64,000 nt of DNA from Spirometra erinaceieuropaei (taxonomy: Eukaryota > Platyhelminthes > Cestoda > Diphyllobothriidea > Diphyllobothriidae), in contig CACRXP010000870.1 of assembly GCA_902702965.1 (NCBI GenBank), positions 111,960-175,959 of the forward strand, in the 5' to 3' direction. Positions within the stretch are counted from its first letter, which is position 1; the number at the start of each line of letters is the position of its first letter. Shown here one piece after another: positions 10,651 to 20,149 of the stretch. Below the pieces are notes generated by a model that worked only from the letters and a program-made list of their open reading frames with translations, did not search any database and was not told the DNA's origin. Made by a program: the position numbers and the translations under genes.

Positions 10651-12660
10651 TGCACGACTCTTCTGGTAGACATGGTGTGGCGATCGCCGTTTCGCAACAG
10701 GCGAATTGTGCGTTACTTGCTAGGGGATCAATAAGTGACCGGATGGCCTATGTGCGACTGAAGGGTCGCTTCGCGAGCATGCCTGTCTTCAGCTGCCGAA
10801 CAGCGAGATAAAGAGGGATTTTACTCGCAGCCGCAAGCGTTAGTAGAAGGACTCCCCCGTCGCGATCTGCTGATTGTTACGGGAGACTGCAATGGCTAAA
10901 CTGGACCTGGAGACCCTACAAACATTAATCTAATTGGCCACTTTGAGCTCGGTTCTCGATGTGACGGTGGCGAGAGACTGCTGAAATTTGCCGATCAGAA
11001 CTGACTGCTTTTCACCAACACGTGCTTTCAGCAGCGTAACAAACATCTGCTGACCTGGTATTCAAACGACGGTCACACGGCCAGTCAGATTGACCATATT
11101 CTAGTCAACTCAAGGTTCCGCGGCTGGTTTTATGATAGCAGATTAATGCGTGGTACCGAGACTGGAGACGACCATGGGTTGTCCCATGTCCTCGTTCATA
11201 TAGGCCCGAAAGTTCGCCTATCGCCCACGCCCAACATTTCACGTGCCGGACGCCTCGATGTCTCCACCGAGGCCCTGACTAGGGAAATCCTGCCCTGTTA
11301 TACAACTCGAGCCGACGGAGAAGGCAGTAACCAGCGGTCGTCATTGGCATTAGTCTATGGGGCAGCCGAGGAAATTCTTCAATAAACCCAGCGACTGTGC
11401 AGTGACTGGATCGGTGGAAGAACCTGCAGTTGCCTGCTCAGACAGCTCGGGTCAAAGCCTATAATGACGACTCTTTACGTCAACTTCGGGGGCAGGTGGA
11501 AAAGTCGGCCAGGGATGACTGGAAGAAATATTGGGTTGAAATAGCGACCTATATGGAACAGTCCTAGGACGTTCGCCCAGTTAGTCGCAAGCTCCCTGTA
11601 CTGATTGACTCTGTTCGCGACGTGGATAGCGGCCTTATTGCTGACAACTCGGCCAAAGTCGAGCGCTGGCGTAAGCACTTCGGGCACCATCTCAAATTTA
11701 ATGCCCAACCCATCACGCCCTTGCTTCCCTCTGCTACGGAGTCTCCTCCCTCGCCAACCTATGATGCGACTCACCTTCTGAGCGGGAAGTCGCCGACGCC
11801 ATAACAAGGCTACACAAAAACAAGGCACCCGAAGAGAACGGTATACTTGCTAATACCTACAAGTATTGTGTCAACACTAGTGCCCTGGCTCCGTAAGGTG
11901 ATTTAACAAGCGTGGAAACACGAGGTTGCTCCTGATTACTGTGTCTCAAGCATGCTTACACCTGTCTTCAAGAAGGGAGATAGGACTAGATAGGAGAACC
12001 GCCGTGGCTGCGAAGATCTTCGTTGTTGTCCGTCTTAGGTGATTCCACACTATGCGTGAATCAACTAACCCGGATACCGTGCCGAACGTCAATGTGCGGG
12101 CCGGGTATTCACACTGAGACGCATTCTAGAATTCCGTCCCAGCTACCAACAACTGACGGCCGTCTGTTTTGTTGAACTTGTTGTCGCGTCTGAATGCGTC
12201 CATCATGAGTCCTTGTGGTGGGTAATGGCACTAGATGGTGTAACGCCAAAAATCCCCGCCAAGATCAAGGCCTATTACCGCTCCACCACTGTGCAAGCCC
12301 TGGTCCGCAACAATCTTCCCAACCGTTCGGTATTCGGTCTAGCGTTCGACAGGGTTGCATCCTGTCACCCATTCTGTTCAACTACGCTGTCGAATGGATT
12401 CTCAAGAGGGTCTTACACGATGGTGACGGCGTTGAGTTTGCACCCGGACATCGACTGACGGATCTTGACTGCGCCGATTATATTGCCTTACTTGCTTTAA
12501 GTTTTGGCAATCTGCATTCTATGGTGTCACGAGTGACTGAGGTCGCTAAATCGGTCGGTTTATCCATAACCGCTTGGAGGACCAAAGTGCTTTCAGGCGG
12601 CATCCCTGACCAGAAGGCACCCCTAGTGATTGATGACTGTTGACTTGAAGAAGTAGACAG
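10640..12660 (+). mobile_element. RTE-like LINE, endonuclease and first part of RT
   Basis: Across broken frames the order is: GRHGVAIAVSQQANCALL and SDRMAYVRLKGRFASM (apurinic-type endonuclease, about 10665-10790), TASQIDHILVNSRFRGW (about 11080-11130, the SDH-type endonuclease end), PVFKKGDR (about 11965), LRRILEFRPSYQQ (about 12117), then SVRQGCILSPILFNYAVEWIL and CADYIALLA (about 12340-12490; YADD is expected). Homology stops in the middle of QLEEVDSFKYLG at about 12660, where PLE-2 begins, and resumes at about 15130. Many stops show it is dead. Confidence 0.75.
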
Positions 12661-12663
12661 TAG

Positions 12664-13734
12664 ACATTCTCCACACGAGAGGCAGCAACTTATGAACAAC
12701 TACGCTTTCTACATAAGTGCGTTCGCGATGGACTGACACCGAAGAGCCTCCTTTATAAAGCGCCAGTGAATACCGAATTGGGCCGAAGTGTCGTACAACG
12801 CTTCCGGAAGCAAATGATAAGAGTGCTGATCAACGACTGCCACTTACGCTTGCCCAAGTACCGAACTGTCATTGAAGAAAGAAATGCGGAGTGCGCAGCA
12901 TTGCTCGGCGAATCAGTTACTGAGTGTCTAGACAGAACAATATCAACCGTAGCAAAAGCAAGACAGGAAGTGAAACGCATGAATCTAGACCAAAAAGTAG
13001 TCAAATTGAAACCCGAAATCAATGCCAACGAAGATGTGGTACACAAATTATCGTCGAAGCAGTTAAGCGAACCGGAACTCAGAGTGTTGAGCCACGAAGC
13101 CAACTTTAACACTGCTGATGCCACCCTAGCCGACTTCATTGTAGCACTTGAGGCCATGTTAGTACGAACTAACGCAACCAAAGGGACTAAACACACGGTG
13201 CGCCAGAAGGTTACGTCTCTCCTGATGACGAATAGGCATGCTAGTAATATGTCACTCGCAGAAATAGAGGCAATGAGGACATTAAAAATGGACAAAGATA
13301 TTATAGTGCTACTGGCCGACAAAGGAAGAGCAGCAGTTATGATGAACCGCGTTGATTACAACGAGAAGGCACAAGCTCTCCTGGACGACCAACAGTCCTA
13401 CAAGTCCGCACCCGCCTCGCAGGCCAAATCAATGATTGGCCAGCTGACTGGACTCTTAAGCCGACTCCGGCAAAACAATTTAATCTCGCCAGACGAATGG
13501 CGCCAGACAAAGCCAACCGACACGGCATTGGCCGGGTTCTATGGACTACCAAAAATCCACAAACCCAAAGTTCCTCTGCGGCCAATCGTTGCCCTGAAAG
13601 GCGGCCCTACATACAATTTAGCCAAATGGATGTCCCGAAAACTCAATTTTCTCCGAGAGGGCTCTGTGACGTCCGTCAATTCGGCCTCCCTATTTCTTGT
13701 CGACATTTGGGGAAAAACTATTCGACCCGACTAA
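12664..13734 (+). pseudogene. PLE-2 ORF, N-terminal region to RT fingers
   Basis: The frame is open from 12664. The conserved part includes RDGLTPKSLLYKAP, LPKYRTVIEERNAE, DKDIIVLLADKGRAAVMMNR and FYGLPKIHKPKVPLRPIV, the last two being the N-terminal RT blocks (RT1-RT2 equivalents) of PLEs. The frame stops at TAA 13732-13734, and a one-base shift near 13768 is needed to continue into VSLFTSIPPD. No ATG near the start of homology is clearly the true initiator. Confidence 0.75.
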
Positions 13735-14600
13735 ATCATGGTATCCTTCAACGTGGTCTCACTTTTACGTCCATCCCACCAGATTTGGCGCGCGACGTGC
13801 TACGTAAACGCCTCGAAGAAAAGTACGACGAAACGACAGGGCCGCTAAAGATCCAGCACCTAATGCAGCTCTTTGCATTCTGCCAACGAACCTTTCTCAT
13901 CTTCGATGGCACAACATACGAACAAATCAAAGGAACACCCATGGGTTCCCCAGTATCCAGCCTAGTTGCGGAATTGGTCCTGCAAGAGCTAGAAAAGGTT
14001 GCTATCAGCCACTACAAACCTGCGTTTTGGCGCCGATACGTGGACGATACATTCGTCATTATTGAAAAGGACAAGCTATCGGGTTTTCAAGCTTTGCTTA
14101 ACAGCATATTCCCCGACATTCAGTCTACAAGAGAAGACGAGGGGGCGAGGAAGTACCCTTCCTTGACGTGCTCGTCACGCGCACACCCGACGGTAAACTC
14201 AGCACTACAGTGTACAGAAAGGCGACAAATACAACCCAGGACCTCAGCAACCACCCATTGGTGCACAAGCGGGCTGTGTGAGGGCGCTTTTCAACCGGGT
14301 AAAAACGCACAGTAGCGAACCCGAAGGAAGGATGCAAGAACTACGGCATTTCCGGGACCAATTAACAAAGAACGGCTACCCAAATAGTTTTATCAGTCGC
14401 TGCATACGCACGCACCCACGACGGACAAACGGAAGAGAGACACCAACAATTTGGTACTCCCTACCGTACATAAGGAATGTGTCCGAAGCTACAGCACGCA
14501 TTGCGTCAGAGCTAGGCGTGGGCATCGCTCATCATCCGGCAGCTACCATGCGTAGCAGGATCATGAAAATGAGGGATCGGCTGGACGCGGGTGAACAGTA
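13735..14600 (+). pseudogene. PLE-2 RT palm and linker
   Basis: MVSFNVVSL is followed, after a one-base shift, by TSIPPDLARDVLRKRLEEKY, FDGTTYEQIKGTPMGSPVSS (about 13903-13960) and RRYVDDTFVII (about 14031-14063). The catalytic YVDD is intact. A second shift near 14140 moves the frame to EVPFLDVLVTRTPDGKLS and LFNRVKTHSSEPEGRMQELR, ending in a TAG at 14599 just before the GIY-YIG module. Confidence 0.8.
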
Positions 14601-14990
14601 GGGCGTAGTCTATCGAATCCCGTGCCAAAACTGTCCTTGCCACTGCATAGACCAGACAGGACGACGTCTCAGCTCGCTATACTTGAGCACAAACGGGCCG
14701 TTCGAAGAGGCGACCCATTATCTCAATTCGCCACTCACACGCTGGGGGAAGGCCATGAGTTCGACTTCGCCAACACGCGGATATTGGCGCGAGCCGGCAA
14801 CAAGACGGGACGAGAACTGTTGGAGGCGTGGGTGTCGGACACCAACTCTACTAATAGACACAGCGATTTGCCTGCGCGTTATCACGCACTCCGCCCCCGC
14901 AGCCAGGTTGCACAGCACACATCGCGAAGTACAAACGGCGTCACCACGCCGGGGGACCATCGTGGAACAGGCGGCACAAACCAGACGTAG
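14601..14990 (+). pseudogene. PLE-2 GIY-YIG endonuclease domain
   Basis: GVVYRIPCQNCPCHCIDQTGRRLS (first 20 residues diagnostic) corresponds to the GIY ... YIG start, with the second motif degraded to CID. After a frameshift near 14680, LEHKRAVRRGDPLSQFATHT, HEFDFANTRIL and GRELLEAWVSDTNSTNRHSD follow. The cysteine pair before YIG is usual for PLE endonucleases. In a working element this domain nicks target DNA. Here it is frameshifted. Confidence 0.75.
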
Positions 14991-15049
14991 CCCCCCTCCG
15001 CATGGAACGACGATATAAATGTTCACAATTTGCTGCACTCGAGTAGTCT

Positions 15050-15079
15050 CTGATGATGGACTCCAGTTCGAGTTCGAAA
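15050..15079 (+). ncRNA. Hammerhead-ribozyme-like core at PLE-2 3' end
   Basis: CTGATGA (15050-15056), one base, a hairpin GGACTC (15058-15063)/GAGTTC (15070-15075) with a 6 nt loop, then GAAA (15076-15079). This has the CUGAUGA - stem II - GAAA layout of a hammerhead, and hammerhead motifs are documented in PLEs. The inverted PLE-3 keeps the same hairpin (minus, 63228-63211) and GAAA but has CTGACCA. I could not identify helices I and III or the cleavage site by eye, so activity is unproven. Confidence 0.4.
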
Positions 15080-15125
15080 GCTCAGGCCAACAAAAATACT
15101 GTCCCACTGATCGTGCCTTCGTCTT

Positions 15126-15795
15126 CTTTAAAAGAGTTCTAAATACCTCGGGGAGTGGCTGCTGCTGAATGGCCAGAGTAAGGATGACATTGTCGCTCGA
15201 ACTGATGCTGTCCGACGGGTTTTCTCAAGTCTTAGAAAAAGCCTGTGGATCTGACGCGACTTCTTCATCACCAGTAAGATTCGCGTGTAACGTGCATCTG
15301 TCCATTCTGCCCTTCGGCATGGCTGTGAATGCTGAGCTGTAAGCGTGGGGGACGAGGGAAAACTGGAGGTATTTGACCACTACTGCTTGAGAGCCGTCCT
15401 TCGAGTGAAGTACACCGACCTCGTCTCAAATGAGACAGTCCGCGCTCGCTGCGACAACATCGCAAGGATAACCCAGGCCATCCAAGAAAGACAACTGAGG
15501 TGGTTTAGGCATGTTCTTCATCGTTCACCTTAGAAGCTCAGTGTTACTACTCTCGATCCGGCACCGTTACCCTATTGGTGGCGTCGATGAGGGGGTCAAC
15601 TCAAAACCTGTCTTGACACTGTTTGTCAGGACATGGAATTGGTTCACGGGCCTTAGGTAATCGGTCTCCGTCGTTGGCGACGAAAATGGCTTGAACTGTA
15701 CAGATATGCTGTCGCGGATCAGTACGCGCGGAGAGATACAGTTTGAGATATCATTGAGGCCGGCTAGATCAGGCATGATCGCAGCCGTGCAAAAA
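15126..15795 (+). mobile_element. RTE-like LINE, 3' remainder after PLE-2
   Basis: Resumes at TTCTAAATACCTCGGGG with KYLG, then SNETVRARCDNIARITQAIQ, RWFRHVLHRSP and a degenerate C-terminus, ending GATCGCAGCCGTGC at about 15790. It joins logically to 10640-12660, the two halves being separated by PLE-2. Stops and shifts throughout. Confidence 0.75.
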
Positions 15796-16490
15796 TAACC
15801 GTGAGTTGATAGAACAAAATGATTGGCAAACGCTAAAAATCACGGACAACATAATACGCAATGCCCCGCCTTGGTTGCAAGAACAGTTTTACCATGAACG
15901 CAGTGGTTGACTACCCAGTTGAAATTTTTTCAAAGTTTGACAAATGCCCAAGGAAACTCTGAAACATCTGATGGACACTTGCCGTTAGAGATTGAAGGCT
16001 CAAAACGGATCCATGACCGTTTACTGAACAAAACAGAAGAGACTGGTCAACCACCGGCGTTTCTAACTACCGAGAAAGAGAACAAGGAAGCCCCGGACCA
16101 GTGGGGTTTAATACATCACACCGATTCCAAGAGCCTGGTGCACTGATTCCTATGTTTCCTTCCCCAGATGACTTATGTTAAACCTAACGAGGCCTTGCAC
16201 ATAGTCGTGGAAAGTGATTTGTTTGGAGAGGAAGGTTAGTTACCCGACGAGCTGACGAAATAGAAAACTGACTTTTCAAGGCCGATGTGAGCTTCGTCGT
16301 TGCTAACCTGACCGAAGTGACCGACTCATGTGGTGCTGATCAGACACCGGTGACAGAAGGTAAGTTGTCAGCTGGAAGACCGAGTGGCTAAGCATTGCAA
16401 GGTATGTGAGCCAATCAGACCCTACCAACCACTTCGTCATACAAATGGATGAAAGAAATGGAACTTCCTACGCAACAAAGCTGTCTTCCT
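15794..16490 (+). CDS. Unrecognised multi-exon host gene fragment
   Basis: Exon a (to 15905) contains NDWQTLKITDNIIRNAPPWL. A 47 nt GT-AG intron (15906-15952) leads in phase to exon b (15953-16137; HLPLEIEGSKRIHDRLL, then KENKEAPDQWGLIHHTDSK). A 30 nt GT-AG intron (16138-16167) leads in phase to exon c from 16168 (MTYVKPNEALHIVVESDLF). Two further protein-like pieces follow, FVVANLTEVTDSC near 16290 and HFVIQMDERNGTSYATKLSS to a stop near 16484, but their phases do not join cleanly. They may be decayed or mis-called. I do not recognise the family. The RTE 3' end lies directly upstream, so earlier exons are unplaced. Confidence 0.4.
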
Positions 16491-17067
16491 GATAATGAAC
16501 CTCAACGGCTGTTAAACGAAGGCACGGTTCACTCAAAGAACGACGGTATCACGTTAACAAAAAACTCCAACTATTCTATGCATCTAATTAGTCAATACAC
16601 TTTCTTGGGGGCAAGCGTTTCTACCTAGCTAGACGGAGCCTACGTGTTATTAGAGATATAAGCGAAAATATGATGGTGATAGCACCCTTGGCGGACTATC
16701 ACGTATGGTGCTCTACGTCCTTGGTAACCTTTAAAGGTAGTGAACTGATATATATTTGAGGACATACAGTTCTGAAGAACCCTGCAAAAATTCCAGCGCC
16801 GTGGTTTCACATAGCTTCTATCCCAAAAAATAATAAAACCGTGCTCCACCTACAATAATGTAACTCTCATTAGCTTAAAGACTTTACCCACGAAAAGCAG
16901 ACAAGATGTGACTTCGAAAAACGGGAATAAAATTCTACACTTAAGATAAAGCATTTATTAAGAATAACTAAGCAGAAAAAGTACGTTTTCAAACAAATAT
17001 TGCACGATGTCGGGCACAAACCCAATTGGCAAAACGCAGTGAAATGCAGTAAGTTTTGAGACAGCAT
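16491..17067. other. Intergenic, no supported gene
   Basis: Nothing recognised. It would contain the 3' flanks of two converging genes (15794-16490 + and 17068-17947 -). Confidence 0.5.
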
Positions 17068-17947
17068 TTAAGACCGCGAGGGTGATTTCTTGGCTCTCCT
17101 ATTTGGCTTTGTTTCCGAATGGGACCTCGTGGATTTTGAAGCATTTGTCTGTGTCTTTACTGTTTCCATAGGACGCCGGGGGAAAAGGTACTGAAGTAGA
17201 TATTTTTCGTGCACCTGTTTTAGTACAATAACACAGACCAAAATCATAAAAAAGTTAGTGATATAGATAAACAGGAGCTGTATTCCACGATCACTGAACG
17301 CATTAACTACTGCGTTCTCGAACCAGTTTGATCTCAGCCCCAGCGCACACACAAAGGAAGCAAAGGTAAAAAAGAAACCTCCTGAGAGCACATGCAGGAG
17401 ACGCGAGCCAGCAGGCCGAATAAAACGCCGCAATAAGGAAAGTGAATGTAGAGCACCGCATGTTGCTTGTACAAAGCCCCAAATCAGAAACACCAGACCC
17501 AAAAGTCCATGCCACGTTGCAAAGTGCGGCTTGCCATTCACAGTCTTCACGTAAACAGCGATCAGGAATCCGCACGTAATTAAGAGTAGACCGACAGCCT
17601 CAAGGCACCAGTGGAACGCGAACTACAAAAAAAACACCGAATACTCGGAAAGAGGTAAAATCAAAAAGGAGTGTCAGTAAACTTTGCGAAAAATGGATTA
17701 AGCACAGGAAAAGTTCCAGCATATGACGGCCAAGCACATTCTATCTTAAAAAAGAACGCACCTTTTTCTTCGGATGAGAAGAAGGTAGCAGTGAGCTGTC
17801 CGAGTTATATATAATAACCCCTTGGAGGATGGGAACGAAAACTCCAAAGGTCATGAGGATTGGATGCCAGTGAAAGATGACTGTTGGATTCCATGACACA
17901 TATACGACACTAAGGACAACAAGAAGGCCTAATGTGTGCACTGCCAT
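17068..17947 (-). CDS. CYB561D2: Cytochrome b561 domain-containing protein 2-like, two exons
   Basis: Exon 1 (17947-17762) has 62 codons, ends at a GTGCGT donor, and joins in phase 0 across a 139 nt intron (17761-17623, acceptor TTTTGTAG) to exon 2 (17622-17068, stop). The product is 246 aa, against about 222 aa in vertebrates. Six hydrophobic helices can be discerned. Four histidines at residues 28 (FHWHPILM), 66 (FAFHWCL), 100 (ATWHG) and 139 (LLHVLSGG) have spacings 38/34/39, the same as the heme-ligating histidines recalled for CYB561D2. The family moves electrons across membranes using two b hemes. The lysine/arginine/serine-rich tail of about 35 residues (THSETKPNRRAKKSPSR type) is extra. 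The ATG at 17947 is the first in frame. An additional 5' exon is possible because the vertebrate N-terminus is longer. Confidence 0.8.
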
Positions 17948-18229
17948 GGAAAGGGTAGATCACGGGTGGCCTGTTAGTAGCTGATCAAAGCAAATCACCG
18001 AGAAACTCAAAAATAGTCGTTTGCGCTGGCGTGGTAGCGGGTGAAATCTTGTAGGGTCGCCGGTGTCGACGCGCTCCCGATTGGTCACCGATGCCTATCC
18101 GGTGATTAGTTGGTTTTGTCCGTGGGCATTCTGTGAATATTTCTGACTTCCTTTTCCAGAGCTGGCTATTACAATTACAAACCGGCTAATTCACACGAAT
18201 TTCCAACTCCGTTAGCGTAGAATTATTGT

Positions 18230-18680
18230 GAGAGTTGAGTTTGGGATTAAGTCACGGATTAGGGCTAGGGTTTGACGGAGTTTGGTTCATGATAGAGTGT
18301 ACTGCTGGGGTTAGTCATACGGTTTGGTTAGAGTTAGGGATATGGTCGGGGTTAGAGTTGGGGTTAGGGTTATGATTGGGGTTAGAGTTAGGAAATAGGG
18401 ATTTTGGCTACGGTCGGCGTTAAGATTGGTGTAAGGGTCAGTATTTAGGCTCAGGATTAGGGTTTGGTCATAGGGTTAGGTTGACGTTAGATTAAGTGTC
18501 GGGATTATGTTTGGGGTCAGGGTTAGGTCTGGGTTTGTGGTTAGGTTAATGGTTTAGGTTTATTGTTAGGGCCTGGTGGATGCGAGGTGCATGATTAAGC
18601 TTACTGCTTGAATTAGTCCTATGATTTGTTTAATGACTTGAGGTAAGTTTATGGTTGGGCAAGTATTAGAATATTGATCA
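18230..18680. repeat. Degenerate TTAGGG-like tract
   Basis: Dozens of variants of TTAGGG, such as GGTTAGAGTTAGG, GGTTAGGGTTATG and GGGTTAGGTTGACG, fill this stretch on the plus strand. It reads as an eroded interstitial telomere-like or (TTAGGN)n simple repeat. A second one lies at 46740-47020. Confidence 0.7.
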
Positions 18681-20140
18681 ATTGCTCGGACGAGGAGGAC
18701 CGCCGTGATTAATGTATTGTGATTTCCATATTTATACGAACGGTTTACCCTTTCTTTCTGTAATCCTTTTCATTTATTTCCATATCGTGCGTATTAGATT
18801 TTCCTTTGCCTCTGTATTTTACATTACTCTCCTAATCGTTTTTGCTGTTGCGGTTGCGAATATTTCCTCCTTTGTTAGCTTGGGTTCTAGCAAGCAAGCG
18901 GGTATAACACCGTTCTAAATGAGAAGATCTCTTCGAAGAGGAGAGAAGTTTATTAGGGAACGGAAGTACCGGGAGAGTGAAAGGAGCGAGACACAAAGGT
19001 ACTCAAGGGGAGGAAAAGTCGAACACCAGCAGGCAGCCAGAGGATCCAACCGCACACGCCACGGGGAAACCGGAAGTGAAGTTGTTGTCAAATCAGGCGT
19101 CCTCTTCCGTGGCCTCGGCCGGGATGGCTTTCTCGATTTCTACAATAAGTTAGGATAAAAGCATTGAAAGATAACTATGATAAGGCAATAGTCATGGTGA
19201 ATTTTCCATCACAGTGTAACCGCATAGGCAGTTTTGGCAATCCAACCCCGGCCTCACATCCTAGTCTGCGCAACCAACAACACAAAGGGAAGTGGATTAC
19301 ACAATAGATTACAACGAACGCCTGTCAATTAAAATTAATCTTAGTAAGAAAGGAATGGGCCTCATATGCGTGTGAAATCACATTACTGGTCGACGACGGG
19401 GGCAGCAAAGGCGCATCATTGTAGTATCTAATTCTGAACCGTTGTCACTTGCCGTTGGCCCATCAGTAGTCATCATAGCATAACCACCTACATATGTGTC
19501 CTTACCTCACAGTTAAACAATCGCTTGATTATCATGCTTTATTTTATTATTTTAACATTTTGTAAAAGTGCACAATTACTGTTGCAAGCGGTTGGCTTTC
19601 CGACATCTCCATCATTTTATAAGCGTAGGTCGTGATTTGTGTCCCCGTTGATGGGCCCGCAGGTGCTCACAAGGTAAGCAAAACTCTGGGTTTATGTGCA
19701 GTAATGTGCCTAAAAATACTTCTAATGTACATCATCGTGGAATCACGTTAACAAGGACAGTTTGTGTACATGTTCATAGACAGGCGTTTCGGCAAACACA
19801 CATCCCACTGTATGTTCATCAGATCTCACATTGTACAGGCAGTTAATTGTCTTTATTGTGCTCTGCTGCGCTAAGTATTTGATGGCATTCCCGGATCACA
19901 GAGGGATCGAAATTGTCGTTTATACAGAACCTTAAGAATCCCAGGAAGACGGGCATAGCGGACATCACCGAGAATTGAGTGAACAGTTAGCTATTTTCGC
20001 CACGCTACTTGCGTAGTTTCCGTTCAACCCTCTAACAGACACATGCTTGAATGGAATTGCGAACTATCCGAAGAAAAATAGCTGGCCGAAGCGGTCCACT
20101 TCGCCAAAATCCGCTTGTTAAATGACATGGAACGTTTTCT
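18681..20140. other. No supported gene
   Basis: Two adjacent small plus-strand frames (18712-18918, hydrophobic; 18919-19158, Arg/Glu-rich) lack recognisable motifs or splice support. The rest shows nothing. Confidence 0.4.
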
Positions 20141-20149
20141 CGGACAACC

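Larger units (their letters stand above)
12661..15125 (+). mobile_element. PLE-2, nearly full-length Penelope-like retroelement
   Basis: It contains in order a 5' coding region, RT palm and GIY-YIG endonuclease, with three or four disabling changes. It lies inside the RTE-like element: RTE sequence stops after GAAGTAGACAG at 12660 and resumes with TTCTAAATACCTCGGG at about 15130. This is the most complete PLE in the window. Nearly all its coding regions can be followed by frame-hopping, so it is younger than PLE-1. A hammerhead-like core lies near its 3' end (15050-15079). Confidence 0.8.

Noticed and set aside
18712..19158. Two adjacent small frames (hydrophobic, then Arg/Glu-rich)
   Set aside because: No homology is recognised, no splice or start context supports them, and their composition follows local base bias.
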